NCBI GenBank assembly: GCA_945643635.1
Contig: CALZFC010000018.1
Coordinates: forward strand, 33,501 to 97,500
From: Allodiplogaster sudhausi
Taxonomy: Eukaryota; Nematoda; Chromadorea; Rhabditida; Diplogasteridae
Length of the DNA: 64,000 nt
Reading direction: 5' to 3'
Below, in pieces: positions 9,598 to 19,545 of this stretch (its first letter is position 1; every line of letters begins with the position of its first letter). The notes beneath the pieces are model-generated. The model was not told where the DNA came from. It did not search any database and worked only from the letters and a program-made list of their open reading frames with translations. Both the position numbers and the translations under genes were made by a program.

Positions 9598-11362
9598 TTG
9601 ATCCTTTTGTTTAGAGGCCACCGCAGCTTATGACTTGATCGTGTTATGAATTTTTTAAACTTTTATGTTTTCATCTTTATTCGCTTTCTTTCCATGACTT
9701 GGCATTCGCTGAATAAGATCAAAGAAATCTCCTGCATTTCCCCCATTACATTTTTTTGCAAGCCAATTACAGTTTGCCATGTCGTTGAGACTAATTGTAA
9801 GTTGTATTTTGTTCGCTTAGCTTCATGCGAACCCTTGCCCGAAGCTATAAGACACCTAGAGTATTGGTCATCTCTAAGATATTTAAGGTTCTATTCGTTT
9901 TCACCAATTTAAGTGCAGACAACCGGCATTCTTTTCTTATGTAATCAATCTTTGCAGAGTGGAGTTTTATAACTTGCCTTTGATGCTTTATTTATCTTGC
10001 TCCAATCCTTCGTAATTAGGAATTTATTCGTCACTTTTCTTTGCCTTCTTTGCTCATTACCGGATGTTCCTTTGCATTACCGCGAATATTTAAACTATTA
10101 ACGAAAATGACGTAAAAATGAACTGTCGGTCTTAATATTGTTCTTTTTGCCAATGTTCTCATTATTTCAACGAGTTATTTTATCGCGTGCAGAGTAAGAT
10201 CATTGCACATTTTGATAGATGCTTCCTCCGCCTTGCTAATTCATTTCGCTCTTTTCCTCCTTGATATGTCATAATTCGTTTGCTTTCGTTCTTGTGTGTG
10301 CATTCTATTTGTGTACATGGGATACTCGTGAATGTGGAGTCAAGTAAATCAATGGCACAATGAAATTGAGAGAATTCCCTATCTTCTGGTTGTTAACATG
10401 CTCCGAATAATGATTATCTGTATAAGAGAAGAGCTTTATTTTTGAAAAGCACTTTGCTTCCTACTCAGAGTTCTAAGCCGTTAAGTCTGCAGAATTCGTA
10501 TAAGAATGCCGAATTCTCGTGGAGCAGTTGGTTTTATTCCTTTTTTTTTTAGATATAAAAGATGTAGTTGTTTTCCTCCCTCTGCACCTAAAGTTTTTGA
10601 CACCGAATTCATATATTCTCTTCGTCACATCTCACTCTCTTTCTCTCTTCTCCCCTTCCTCCCCGGTCTCTTCTCTTCACCCTCTCTCTCACTCCCGCTC
10701 TTCTCACTCTCCTCTCTTCTCCCCTTCTTCCTGGGTCTCTTCTCTTCACCCTCTCTCTCTCTCACTCGCGCTCTTCTCACTTGCCTTCTCTCTTCTCTTC
10801 TACCCCGGTCTCCTCTCTTCACCCTCTCTCTTTCTTCCTCCCCGGTCTCTTCTCTTCACCCTCTCTCTCACTCCCGCTCTTCTCATTCTCCTTCTCTCTT
10901 CTCCCCTTCTTCCCCGGTCTCTTCTCTTCACCTTCTCTCTCTCACTCCCGCTTTTCTCACTCTTCCCCTCTCTTCTACCCTTCCTCCTCGGTATCTTGTC
11001 TTCACCCTCTCTCTCACTCCTCATTAGTTTCCTACTGCTGAATCTGCATCGTTCTTAGCACATACCATTGGGTCATTATTATGCAATGCAAATCGCCATG
11101 AGATTCTGTCGGTTGTCAGGCGAACGTTTCTTTCACTTGAACACTTAAGACTTGGCTGCTCGTTTGATTTAGTCGTCTCGATGTAAAACAGCCCATTCTG
11201 TTACTATCTTTCTCTGTCTTCTCCCATTGGTTTCTCTACTTATTTTTTATGAATGGACTACACATTGTTTGCCATGTCTCATGGCCAGTAGTCATTCAAT
11301 ATTATACTTGAGAGTAATTTAGTTTCATAGAATGTGTGATTGCCTGTTAACAATGAGGTGTC
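9598..11362. other. intergenic, no gene seen
   Basis: AT-rich DNA without convincing coding frames between RNase H1 and the first RNase H-like paralogue. Its only notable content is the degenerate pyrimidine minisatellite at 10620-11030. Confidence 0.6.
10620..11030 (+). repeat. degenerate pyrimidine-rich minisatellite
   Basis: Imperfect tandem units of roughly 60-70 bases, built on CTCTTCTCTTCACCCTCTCT and CACTCCCGCTCTTCTCA blocks, repeat about six times. Units differ by small indels. Open frames across it are low-complexity. Confidence 0.85.
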
Positions 11363-12198
11363 ATGGCGATTCCGAAGAAGAGCGAGCATGTGGTTCACGT
11401 CGGGATAGCTGAGCATCGCAATCGAGCAACTGCCGACAAGGTTCGCATCCATTTGGGATTCCTTTGCAAACCACAAGAAGCCTACATCCCCCTTTTAACG
11501 AGCAAAAGTGGCAATTGCTGCTCAGCTTTAATTATACAAAAAAGTCGGTTGCATTGTGAAAAAAATTCTGTGATATGCCGCAGACATGATTAATTGGCAG
11601 TGAAGGGATTCGATTGTGACGAAGAATTTGCATTGGGGGGGGGGCATGAGCAGCGCCTGCTGCTAGCCAGTTAGAGGCCAACGATATTGTTGTGGTTGAG
11701 TTGGCCTTCGCTGTGTTCTGGGGAGAGGGCGACAGTCGTAACTATCTCCGGTCACTGGCCACCACTAACAGGGATGATCGCAAATTTTCTGAGCTCTGCG
11801 CCATGCTCAAGCTGCTTGTACAGGTTTCCTTTTGATCATCTTTGTCTCTCGTTCTCTCCTTCTTTTTCTTTTTTTCTATTTCTCACACACTCTCTTTCTC
11901 TCTCTCTCTCTCCGTCTCTCTCTCTCTCTCTCTCTCTTTTTTATCTCTCTCTCTCTCTTTTTTTTCCTTTATCTCTCTCTCTCTCACTTTCTCTCTCCCC
12001 CCCTCTCTTTCTCTCTCTCTCTCTTCCTCTCTCTCTCCCCTCTCTCTTCCTCCCTCTCTCCCTCTCTCTTCATCTCTCTCTCTCCCCCTCTCATTCCTCT
12101 CTCTCTTCATCTCCCCCTCCTCTCTCTTCCTCTCTCTCTCTCCCTCTCTCTTCCTCTCTCTCTCTCTCTCCCTCCCTCCCTCTCTCTCCCTCCCTCTT

Positions 12199-12238
<40 letters not shown>

Positions 12239-12719
12239 GATTAGGCTCGTGATTGCGGTGTCCGCAGTCTGCACGTGTACACGAATGCACGCCGCCTGAT
12301 CACTCTTTTCAACGAAGAGATTCGAGTTTGGACGTCGAAGAGCGGACGAGCATTCTGAACGTAGCCACTGCTATCAGGGCATGCCGGGCTGATGTTCAGG
12401 CTTGTTTTTTTATCATATCAGAAGAGAAGGAGAGATTCGCGGGCGAACGAAAACAGAAATATCGAGCTAATTTTATGTTTTTGATCAATGCCATTTTGGC
12501 AGATAAATGACGGAGCTTCAGGTTTTCCTGAGCTTCGTGCCGGCAACGAACGCCTCCTTCATGAGAGCACAGAGAATGGCTTTCGAGGCACTGGAAAAGG
12601 CGCAGATTGAGAAAGAGAAGAAGGAGAGAGAAGAAGGAGAGAGAAAAGGGGCGAAGAAAGGAAAGAGACTGAGAAACCACGAAGTAAACCAGAAGGAGAA
12701 GAGAAGGCATCTCGATTAG
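11363..12719 (+). CDS. RNase H-like paralogue A, catalytically degenerate, one frame break
   Basis: Exons 11363-11440, 11671-11823, 12245-12393 and 12522-12719 rebuild an RNase H fold that lines up with RNase H1 along its length. Examples: HVVHVGIAEH for VVYTDGAC, LAFAVFWGEGDS for AGYGVWWGDNH, FSELCAMLKLL for RAELLAVIQAI, SLHVYTNARRLI for LVVRTDSQLLI, and VFLSFVPATNASF for LVKFEHVPGH. Of the four catalytic acids only the Glu remains; the others are Gly, Asn and probably Phe. Introns fall at the same places and phase as in RNase H1. The third exon shifts frame once near 12325-12350, losing part of the basic protrusion, so this is a pseudogene or carries a sequence error. The last exon ends in a long Lys/Glu/Arg helix. 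No nuclease activity is expected; hybrid binding is possible but unproven. Confidence 0.72.
11840..12238 (+). repeat. CT-rich expansion running into a splice acceptor
   Basis: Nearly 400 bases of CT/CCT/CTTT repeats end six bases before the AG of paralogue A's third exon, so the whole array lies where the polypyrimidine tract should be. Confidence 0.93.
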
Positions 12720-13068
12720 GTTTCTATAGCTTCTTTTCTTACTTTTTACTGTTGCTCTATAAAGAAACTAATTCCTTCCTTTTTTCGTAATCAGTGAATT
12801 TAGTATATTCACATCTTTTCTGTTGCACCCAAGCTTCAAGTGCTTCTATTTCTTGCTTGCGGAACAATGAAACCATGGTAGACACTGTCTTATATTTTCT
12901 CCCTACTTATTTAAAGTCAGCTAATTAGTGAGTTGAAAAAGTGCAAACGTAGACAGAGTCTCCTCGGCTGGTTGTTTGCTTCAATTTTATTAATTATCTA
13001 GGAGCCATTCAGCACAATCCATCAGCTTTGTGATTATCTGAAGTGGTCCCCTTTGAAGGAATCATTGA

Positions 13069-13490
13069 TGTGTCTCTTTCTCCCAATTGTTTGTGTTTCT
13101 TGTGGCTAAAGCTGAATCTGCTACTGAAGTACTTCCTCTTCTGGAAAGTATTCAACGGATCGTCACTTTCTGCAATCGTACCTGATTTCTCTTGAAAGAG
13201 ATTAAGAAGGGGTGTTGTGATGCAGTTTGGATGGAGCTGGAAGGGGTGAGAGGGATGAAGAGGATGATCAGTGCAATCCCTTCTTGCAGGATCTGGGATG
13301 CTCGAGGCATTGGCTGGCGGATTTCCGAGGATGGAGCTGCTCCTTGTAATGGTAAGGAGAGGAGAGAAGAAAGAATGAGAAAATCGACAAAGTAACAAAC
13401 AAGTAACACGTGACTGCTTATAACAAGTAGAGAATATCTTGGAAGCGATGGGAGATTGTGCGAAGCACTAGAAAACATAATGAGATGGAA
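13069..13490 (+). pseudogene. RNase H-like remnant F
   Basis: Short coding-looking pieces reproduce the middle of the RNase H fold. SATEVLPLLESIQ matches RAELLAVIQAIN. KKGCCDAVWMELEGVRGM matches the strand with the third catalytic Asp, here Glu. RIWDARGIGWRISEDG matches EKWKRNGWRTADG, the basic protrusion. NILEAMGDCAKH, after a GTAAGG/TAG intron, matches RDLLETLDNLQQ and is followed at once by a stop. I find no start, first strand or final helix. Intron borders are uncertain; the best pair is 13162-13200. It looks like a broken copy, or a gene whose outer exons have diverged beyond recognition. Confidence 0.45.
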
Positions 13491-13572
13491 GAGCTAGAAG
13501 TTCTGCTATCCTCCTGGCCATTTTCATTAGATTTCATGTTTTCTTCTATGCTTATTTCTTGGATCCCCTTCT

Positions 13573-13850
13573 TGTTCTCTCTCTCTCTCTCCTCTCTCTC
13601 TCCTCTCTCTCTCCTCTCTCTCTCCTCTCTCTCTCCTCTCTCTCTCTCCTCTCCTCTCCTCTCCTCTCTCCTCTCCTCTCCTCTCCTCTCCTCTCCTCTC
13701 CTCTCCTCTCCTCTCCTCTCCTCTCCTCTCCTCTCCTCTCCTCTCCTCTCCTCTCCTCTCCTCTCTCCTCTCCTCTCCTCTCCTCTCCTCTCTCTCTCTC
13801 CCCCTCCCCCTCCCTCTCTCCCTCTCCCTCTCCCTCTCCCTCTCCCTCTC

Positions 13851-13888
<38 letters not shown>
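13573..13888 (+). repeat. CT and pentanucleotide (CTCTC)n array
   Basis: CT repeats grade into a clean five-base CTCTC repeat (about 13650-13795), then CCCTCT and CT repeats again. It lies between RNase H-like remnant F and paralogue B. Confidence 0.95.
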
Positions 13889-13892
<4 letters not shown>

Positions 13893-14271
13893 CTTACTTA
13901 CTCTTCCACGCATCGTTCTCACCTATTCGCTGTGATGCGTAGGCCAAGCCCTTGAGTTCATCCGAAAGCATTATATTATTGACATCCTGATCGCTATCTT
14001 TATCTGTATTCGTCCTGCCCACTGCCTATTCTCACAACTTCTCTCTTTCCTATCTTCTTCTGCCGAACTCTTGTGGTACGTAGCTCTTTAGTTTGCATTA
14101 TTGCGGAAAAAAGAGCTGTGATCTTAAACTGTTTCAGAAGTAAGGTTTTTAGCTCTCTGCGAGTTGTCAAACAGGACCCCGCCCCGTCCTCGGAATGCCT
14201 TCTGCTGAAACATTTCATCATCCCGGTCTAATATTGGTAGAATTTATAAGCAGACCACACTGGAAATAGAG

Positions 14272-14390
14272 CTGCAGAGAGAGAGAGAGAGAGAGAGAGA
14301 GATAAAGTGAGAGAGAGAGCGAACGAGAGAGAGAGAGAGAGCGAGATAAAGTGTGAGAGAGAGAACGAGAGAGAGAGAGAGAGAGAAGCA
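14272..14390 (+). repeat. (GA)n microsatellite
   Basis: Interrupted GA dinucleotides, intergenic. The surrounding 13.9-14.9 kb shows no gene I can support. Confidence 0.93.
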
Positions 14391-14946
14391 TGGAGTGATT
14401 CAACGCCCAATAAAGCATACCTGATAACCGAGTTCTTCCCCATTAGCCATTCTGGCGCCTTTTGTTTGGCTCATGGGTGCATCATCCCGCCTATCCCTTT
14501 TTTTTTTATCTCACTCCCTATCTCTATTTCTTCCTTTCTTCTCTCCCTTTCTCTCTTCCTATCTCTTTCTCTTTTTCATGCTATCTCGATCTAAACCTCC
14601 CTTCACTTTTTGCTGCCCTTTTTTCTCTAGCCTGAGGTGCAAGAGAGTGAGGATTGGGAGATGCATAGGTTGGCAGAGATGTGAGAGTATTTCGAAAGTG
14701 TGGGGGATGGCGAGAGAGGGAAGAAGAGCGAGGACACGGGGCGAAGGACAGAGAGGCGCCTAGAAGCCCAGTGACGAAATCTAGGAGGTGCGTAATCTTG
14801 AGAGACTGTCCATGTAGTGACAGGTTCGGGAGGGGGGCCTTTATATTAGTGGCAGCTTCAGTCGTCATTTACAGATGGTCGAAATGTAAAGTAATTCACG
14901 ATAGCTTACTATCATAATAATATAAAGGTATCATTATGTGGCAGAA

Positions 14947-15633
14947 ATGCAACCTTTTCCCATTATGTCGTCCACGTCACCCTCCACCACCTTCCGCGAG
15001 CCTTTTCTCAGAGCTGTCGTCGATGGAAGAGTCTGTGTGCTGCCCGGCGATGACTTCGAGGTTGGCCCTTTTCACTCTCGATCAGCATTATTATATTATT
15101 GTGTAGATTGCAAGCTCTAACTGAGCTCTTGATTTTCCATTTTTCTCTCCTACCATTTCTAAAATGTTGTGTTTCCCTCTCTTTGCCTAAACTTGACTGT
15201 TGCAGTGCACGATCTACTCTGTGTGCTACCCGTGTGATCCATACCTGGATTCATTTGTCGGAGTCAAAGTGGAAGGCAGCCAGCCCGATCTCGCTATTCT
15301 ACTCGCTGCATTCCATGCCATGGATGGCTGCCGGGTAGGTCTATCTCAATAGAGAGAGAGAGAGAGAGAGAGTGAGGAGAGAGAGAGAGTGATTAGCTGT
15401 GTATTTGAGCGTGCGGGGAAGCGAGAGATGCGAGTGGAGACGTCGAGCCGTCGAGCCGCCTTCATCCTCAACAACGTCGCCCCCCTCGTGGAAGGTTGCT
15501 GCCTGGTCAGTTTCGAGCCACTGGGATTCTTGCCGCCCACTCAAGAGGAACTGGCTACCATCTACAGCCTCTACGTTCGATCGCGCACTTATACGGTAAG
15601 AAAGAGAGAGAGAGAGAGAGAGAGAAAGCGAGC

Positions 15634-15666
<33 letters not shown>

Positions 15667-16345
15667 AGAGGGGGGGGGGAGATGGAGATGCGTGCAAAGG
15701 GTTACAGGAGCACATGGAAGCAGTGGTGAAGCCAGGAGAGGAAGTGAGATATGCCGTGGCTCGACTTCTCGAGGACTTCTTCGATGCCATTCGTGGTAGA
15801 ATGGAGTGTGGCCCTCGCAGAGGAGTTATTCCCTTCCCTCCCATCTCCTCTCCAATCAATCTGCCATTCAATTGCAGTTGTGGGTCGGTTGCCATTCTCA
15901 TTCCTAAATTTCATTGTCTCTTTTTTATTGTTTTATATATTTTATTTGAATAGTGACTTGGAAGATGATTGTTGAAATGCTACAGAGACTACCTGATGTG
16001 CAAGTCGCGGGAGCAACTACCGTACTTGCCACACTTGGGCAAAGAGGCAGAGGTGGAAAGCCGTGTCTTACCGGAGTAGCTGCCAGGCCGCAAGAGGTGC
16101 TAGTCTCCGCTTATCCCTTTAACCATTCCTACCCATCTTTCCATTTCTCTCTCTCTCCATATTTCTCTCACTCTCTTTCTCTCTCTTTCTCCTTCTTCCT
16201 TCTCTGTGAAGATTACTACTGACTCACCCGGTTTGTTGTGTGCTTCGATAGAACTAGTCGTATTGTTTACGTCTTCTAGTGGATTTCAGCTAGTCTTCGT
16301 ATAGTACTCTCTTTCGGGCAAATTAGGCAAATTACTCGAGTTTAG
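14947..16345 (+). CDS. RNase H-like paralogue B
   Basis: Exons 14947-15060, 15206-15334, 15410-15595 and 15708-15795 join in phase and align with RNase H1 from first strand to last helix, with identical intron positions. The first Asp is kept (RAVVDGRVCV for VVYTDGACS). The Glu position is Asp (QPDLAILLAAF). The third acid is lost (RVETSSRRAAFI for VVRTDSQLLIN) and the fourth is Tyr (EEVRYAVARLLEDF for NEMADALARAAA). Two further exons, 15954-16096 and less surely 16280-16345 (stop TAG), would add a C-terminus with no known motif. The start is an ATG right after an acceptor-like GTGGCAG. Two introns contain GA repeats. With two of four acids changed to non-acids, ordinary two-metal catalysis is unlikely. 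Confidence 0.72.
15347..15680 (+). repeat. GA and G-rich repeats in two introns of paralogue B
   Basis: GA runs at 15347-15390 and 15603-15658 followed by GGGGGGAGAG-type tracts to about 15680. They flank the exon at 15410-15595. Confidence 0.9.
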
Positions 16346-16692
16346 CGGCGCTCTTTTGGTAATGCCCCTGAACTGACGACTCCTTTCTGGGATCTCTCCG
16401 ACTTGTTCTCCACGCATTATGGATATCACTTTACATAACCATCCAAACATTCTGAATCGTATCTTCATTTGGTTTTCTGCGATTGTTAGTTACAAGAATT
16501 CAGTTGTGATAAAATAAGAATACAATTGTGATAAACGTTCGCCGAGTATGTATTGTAGATCAATTTCTGCAGCGTACTAAAACGCTGATATATTTGTGTG
16601 ATTCGGCATGTCAATGTAAGAAGTAAGACGATATGGGGGGGGGGAATAAGTCGGAGACGTTTCAAAGTACTGGGGTGCGAGTAGAATTCGGG

Positions 16693-17638
16693 ATGCTGCG
16701 TGGATCTCTCGTCCGCCTCTCCTCTCACTCTTGGCCCCGCCCACCACCGATCTCCTCTCCGAGCACCTCGAATGCCTCGCTACAGTACACCTTTGAATCC
16801 TTGCGAGAGGCAGCCGCAGCCTTCCAGCCTTCTAAGGAAGCCCGCGAAGTAATCGAAGGAGAACGACAATTTGCCCGGTAAGTTGCTGCCACTGTTTGAT
16901 ATGAGAACTTCTATGGGTAGTGGTTGTATATTGCGGAGTTTGCAGAGCATCATTGGCCGTGGCGATGGCCACGGGCAGAGCAGGCGCGTACTCGTGTGCC
17001 ATCGTGTGGACACCGACTGCCAAGAGTGGCCTGCCCTCATTCCTTCTCAAGTTGCAGCCAAATGACAACTTTTACGCCGCTCAGGTCAAAGCTGTGAAAT
17101 ACGCCCTTGCCCAGGTGACTTTTTCAGTCATTCGTTTATTTTTTTTTTAAGAAGCAAGTGTCCAACTCTCACATATGAGAGAGTGTGAAATTCGATGGAA
17201 CATTGATAACTTTTTCGATACATACTTTCTTATATTAGAGAGGGCAGTTCTGCGGACTGCTTCTTTACTTTGTTCTGCTTTCAGGCCCTGGCGCTAAAAG
17301 AACGTCACGTCATTATCAGAGTTCCCTCGCAGCTTCTGGCCAATGTCTGCAACGGTAAGTTCAACGCCCACGCACACTCAGAACTCGTGAAGCAGATTCA
17401 GAAAGCGAAAACTCGTCCTGACTTCCCTGTCCAGGTTTCAGCTCACCATTTTACGTACGGAAAGGAACATATTTCGGCATTTTACACAGACAATTTACAC
17501 AGATCATTTCATATGTATTTTCAGGCAAAGTTTATCCACGACGAATCACCTCAGTCACTCGAATCTCTGGAGTCAATGACTGAAATCGACTTTATACATA
17601 AGTATCAGGGGGGCATTGACTGGCTTGAGAAGATGTAA
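16693..17638 (+). CDS. RNase H-like paralogue C, pseudoenzyme with mitochondrial-type N-terminus
   Basis: Complete four-exon gene (16693-16877, 16946-17114, 17285-17434, 17525-17638), every phase consistent, about 205 residues. RNase H correspondence: GRAGAYSCAIVW for GSRAGYGVWW, NFYAAQVKAVKYAL for NRAELLAVIQAI, HVIIRVPSQLLANV for RLVVRTDSQLLINS, and AKFIHDESPQSLES for VKFEHVPGHAGV. All four catalytic acids appear lost: the first strand has no Asp, then Glu to Ala, and Asp to Pro. The N-terminus MLRGSLVRLSSHSWPRPPP has three Arg, many Ser and no acidic residue, which is typical of a mitochondrial presequence. The long helix at residues 35-60 is glutamate-rich. Function unknown; a non-catalytic mitochondrial nucleic-acid-binding role is an inference. 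Confidence 0.75.
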
Positions 17639-17927
17639 GGCCATTTGTAACTTGTTTATAATGTTGGTGGTAACATTACTTCATTTCGAGTTTTCTCATG
17701 TCATTTCCATACATTATCACGGCCATTTTCGTTGATTTGATAAAGCAAATCTTTTCTGTGTGTCAAATTAAGTTAGTTTTCGGTATGTTGCCAGCACGGT
17801 TGCATGTATTTACGTCTTGTTCTTTCTGGGATAACGACCATAGAGAGTTGAAATAACAGGGTACTGGAGAAAAGCAATTGATAAGCTGTGAAATAGCTTA
17901 GAGCTTGTTGATGTACTGTAGAAGTGG

Positions 17928-19274
17928 ATGCAGAGAAGGGTCTTCCTGTTCTCGACTTCCTTCACATTCTCGATAAGCCGCCGTCTCTCGCGTGGAAGGC
18001 GGCTATTCGATACGGAAGGGTCAGTCATATTCTCCATGCATTACTTTTTTTCTTAATATATTTTTGTTGTATCCCATTCATATTTTGTAAGTGTTTGCTG
18101 TGTGTTCTGGTTTTCTTGGATTGCAGGTTGCCAACCGTGTTCACGACTGGCTATGATTTCATTCGTGGCGGTGCAAGACATTCTAAGTCGGCCGTTTTCT
18201 GGGCCGATGGTGACCCATTGAATACTATTCTTACCCGGGTTGATGGACTCGATTTCCGTGCTGCTCGTCTCAGATCTCTTTGCATCGCTCTGCGACAGGT
18301 TCGGCGGTTTCTTTCTGCCCTTGAACTATCGGCGGAGGCAACCAAGGCCGTCGTTTTGTTTTAATTAGTAATTAAATTAACCGAACTTCTTTTAGGCACG
18401 TGATAAGAAGGGTATTCGGGAAGTGCTTGTCAAGACTGATTTCTCTATTCGAGGGTGCAAAGACTTGAAGAAAGCTATTGCTGGGTTTGCAAAGAGCGAC
18501 TTCTTCTCTTTCCAAAAAAGAACCCGGCTAAGAGATGCTGATCTCTATGAAGAGCTTCATCTTCTTTTACGGGATGTCAATGTTGGTTTTCTCTCCCATA
18601 TTTTTGTACCGATTTACTGGAGCTTGTTTCCAGGCTCATTTTGAGTACGTTCCCACAACAGGCCTTCCTGATCGCCCAACAAATTATGTCATTGCAAAGT
18701 TTTCCGCTGATTCTTCAAAGCGAGTCGAAGAACCTTTAAACGCGATAGAATGTTAGTGACTTCCTGGCCGAGCTAAATATGCCTCTTTTTCTATCATGCC
18801 CTTTGCAGCCTATGAACTCCTAGAAGGGACCTGGGAGTTTGGCAGCTCTACCTTCTACCCTAATAGTTCCAGTTCATCCCCTGGCCCCTCCGCTGATACA
18901 GTGCCTACAGTAATCGTAGCGGCGAGGCTCCAACACGTCGGAAAGTATCACTTTCTCAAGGGAGCCTTCGCTACGTTATGGAAACAGGACACTCTAAGCA
19001 ACTTACCGGACACTAAACGGTTTCACATTTACACGGGATTTACAGATGAAGCCAGTTATGGAAGAAGGAAAGACTAGAAAAGAAGAGCGAGGAGAGAGAA
19101 AGAGAGATGAACTGAATTTGGAGTGGGAGTTCCATAATTTGGAGTGGGAGTTCCATATCTTTTTGTGCAGACCTGCCGGCTCTCCCCACCGCCTCTGCAT
19201 GTTCCCTATTACTTTACTGCGGGCTGAGATGTCTGGTATCAAACACGCGCTTCAAGAGGTAGTCTCTCGCTGAA

Positions 19275-19321
<47 letters not shown>

Positions 19322-19494
19322 CTCTCTCTCTCTCTTTTCTCTCTCATCTCTCTCTCTTCTCTCTCTCATCTCTCTCTCTTTCCCTCTCTTTTCTCTCTCT
19401 TCTCTCTCTCTCTCTCTCTCCGTCTGTGTTTCTCCCTCTCATGTCTCTTCTCTCTCTCTCTCCCTCTCATGCCTCTTCTCTCTCTTCTCTTTCT

Positions 19495-19545
<51 letters not shown>

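Noticed and set aside
11840..12299. Long Ser/Leu-rich open frames across CT arrays here and at 8458-8796, 10506-11058, 13458-13955, 29289-29729 and elsewhere
   Set aside because: They exist only because CT/GA repeats lack stop codons in several frames at once; composition is not protein-like.
18809..19077. A further HBD in the D1-D2 linker (KYHFLKG, KRFHIYTGFTDEA)
   Set aside because: The Trp and the KK motif are absent; the segment fits better as the first strand of the next RNase H-like domain.
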